Source: Malachius bipustulatus (lineage: Eukaryota; Arthropoda; Insecta; Coleoptera; Melyridae). From it: a stretch of 64,000 nucleotides of DNA. A program made the translations under genes and the position numbers. Numbering within the stretch: position 1 is the stretch's first letter; each line of letters begins with the position of its first letter. The notes below the pieces were generated by a model, which saw only the letters and a list, made by a program, of their open reading frames with translations, was not told the origin of the DNA and searched no databases. Where the stretch lies: contig OU342632.1 of the NCBI GenBank assembly GCA_910589415.1, forward strand, positions 16,061,507-16,125,506. Direction: 5' to 3'. Of the stretch, positions 62,476 through 64,000 are shown piece after piece.

Positions 62476-63309
62476 ATGACTGAAAATTCTGATGAGATGC
62501 CAATAACAATGTCTGGTGAAGATATTCGAAGGTGGCTTTCAAATTTCCAAAGAGTGTGCATTGAAAACATGCCAGTGTTTCTTACTCCTGAATTCATAGC
62601 TACGCTCGCTTATCAAGGATTTGATCCAAAGAAGACCCTCTCAATTATAGAAGCTGTTGATGATCCCGAGAAAGATTCCAACATCCGCAAGATGATTGCC
62701 ACATTCTTAACTAAAGGAAACAAACTATCCTCTATAATGAAGAAGTCTTCTGCAGATGACAAAAATTTTCTAAAAAAGATGATCAATAAATACGGGCTGA
62801 TAGATAACACTGGACAGAAAGGACCCGACGCAGTGAGTTTGTCAAGAATTGCAGCTGCCTATCCTGCGTTAACGTTGCAACTAATTAATACAGACCCACA
62901 TATAAGAACCTCAAGACCAGTAAAAAGTACCGAGATGGAGACTTACTCTAAAAACTTTCCTCCTGTATTAATGACAACCATTGCAGCTTCGGTTATCCCC
63001 CAGAGTGACTGCTTAGCCGCAAGTGACAGAGAAGCGGTAATTAACACTATACTTTTGTACTGCATGCTTGAGACAAGAAAGCTTAATAAAACTAAGGCAA
63101 ATGATAACTGGCGTGAATTAAGTGCACACTGCTTGACATATGTTAATGCCTCTCATAATTCTTCTCTTCTAAATGAGACCCAAAGAAAGGAATTTTGCTC
63201 TTCTGAAACAATGGAGGATGTTTTCACTGCCACCCCTGAAAAATTAACTGTGAAGCCTGCTGTTCTCAATGCTTCCAAGGTTTATGAAAACTTGATCAAG
63301 TCTGTTTAA
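62476..63309 (+). CDS. Endogenous phenui-like bunyavirus nucleocapsid ORF (EVE)
   Basis: Uninterrupted ORF of 277 codons. It resembles the nucleocapsid (N) of phenui-like bunyaviruses, which coats viral RNA. Seen: LAYQGFDPKK at about residues 46-55, RKMIATFLTKGNK at about 75-87, MINKYGL, and LSRIAAAYPALTLQLI at about 121-136, in the order expected for the family, then a mostly helical C-terminal half. It is somewhat longer than typical phlebovirus N (about 245) and shorter than tenuivirus N. No stop or frameshift was seen. The ATG context (ATCAACAATGAC) is acceptable; an AATAAA follows at 63441-63446. It sits in host DNA beside transposons; no other viral gene is present. Whether it is expressed is unknown. 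Confidence 0.83.
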   Translation: MTENSDEMPITMSGEDIRRWLSNFQRVCIENMPVFLTPEFIATLAYQGFDPKKTLSIIEAVDDPEKDSNIRKMIATFLTKGNKLSSIMKKSSADDKNFLKKMINKYGLIDNTGQKGPDAVSLSRIAAAYPALTLQLINTDPHIRTSRPVKSTEMETYSKNFPPVLMTTIAASVIPQSDCLAASDREAVINTILLYCMLETRKLNKTKANDNWRELSAHCLTYVNASHNSSLLNETQRKEFCSSETMEDVFTATPEKLTVKPAVLNASKVYENLIKSV

Positions 63310-63440
63310 TGGATCCCAACTAGAATACTGGATGAAATGCCTGCTTTTATATTAAAATTAAGCTGCTTAATAATTAAAAATTATCATTATTAATAATTAT
63401 ATGCTTTTGAGTAATTTTATGTGTAATTTGTATTCTTTTA

Positions 63441-63446
63441 AATAAA
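63441..63446 (+). terminator. Polyadenylation signal after the viral-like ORF
   Basis: AATAAA 131 nt downstream of the stop codon; it would allow a host-type mRNA. The remaining bases to 64000 show no gene. Confidence 0.35.
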
Positions 63447-64000
63447 ATATTATATCTATACCTATAATAAGTATATCCCTTTTTATTGGCAAAGTAGGAG
63501 GCTATGTATGTTAGGGTAATGGAAATCACTCCGTATAAATAAATAATGTCATGCATTTATGGAAATTAGGTTAGGTCAAATTTCTCCTATCATGTCGATA
63601 AGCAGAACATAATATATAGTTGTCAGATCTTTTTTTGTTACTTTTGAACATATGTATTTGGCTTTCGATTTTGAAACATTTGGCCTCATATCTCATTTTA
63701 TGGTCGTTCAGTATTATGATATTAAAAATTTAATAATAAACATTATAATAAAGCAAACTAAAAAAAATAATAAGCACCTATAGAATAAGGGTTTTGATAA
63801 AAAGGATTAATTTATTTATTTATTAATGAAATATTAGAATAGTACAATATATGATATCATGGGCTAGCCAAGTTTGATGCAGGTTGTCGATTAAAAGAAG
63901 CAAGAAACTGATAACAATAATTATTTGGTTTGTATAAATATGTATAGGTATCACAAAAGCATCAAATTTCCCAGACACAGTCAATTCCACATTTTCGACT

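Overview
This is a nuclear chromosome segment from an arthropod, almost certainly an insect. It is AT-rich, has spliceosomal introns with GT..AG borders, carries metazoan genes (Smad2/3, TMEM68, ATAD2, PNKP, HINT1), and is packed with Tc1/mariner-type elements, tRNA- and 5S-derived SINEs and fold-back repeats. The species cannot be fixed from the sequence alone.

Layout. 1-7937: 3' part of a Smad2/3 (Smox) gene on +, entered inside its MH1 domain; earlier exons lie left of the window. 14084-14554 (-) HINT1 and 16217-21448 (+) TMEM68/DIESL-like acyltransferase form a divergent pair around a GC-richer stretch near 15.0-15.3 kb. 23961-25484 (-): intronless PNKP. 26425-29195: a decayed Tc1/mariner-superfamily element with about 690-bp inverted repeats. 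30326-42518 (-): a complete 22-coding-exon ATAD2-type AAA+/bromodomain gene, 1348 codons when spliced. 50135-58227 (+): a complete 8-exon N-acetylneuraminate lyase gene whose second intron (6.75 kb) holds a 5.4-kb repeat complex. 62476-63309 (+): an intact 277-codon ORF resembling the nucleocapsid of phenui-like bunyaviruses, i.e. an endogenous viral element.

The genes are unrelated in pathway (TGF-beta signalling, nucleotide hydrolysis, storage-lipid synthesis, DNA end repair, chromatin, sialic acid catabolism) and look like ordinary neighbours, not an operon or cluster. The stretches between and inside them are dominated by transposons: three TA-flanked non-autonomous elements with long inverted arms, two large hairpins, a 1.9-kb higher-order tandem repeat, an array with a period near 175 bp, a 91-bp array, SINEs with clear target-site duplications, a mariner relic and a LINE RNase H fragment.

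The most notable item is the intact viral nucleocapsid-like ORF, with a GC-rich island upstream and a polyadenylation signal downstream. Next are the nested repeat complex in the lyase intron, a 5S rRNA-derived SINE, and the altered DNA-contact hairpin of the Smad2/3 MH1 domain. Exon borders were worked out by hand from splice sites, reading phase and family similarity; none was checked against transcripts.
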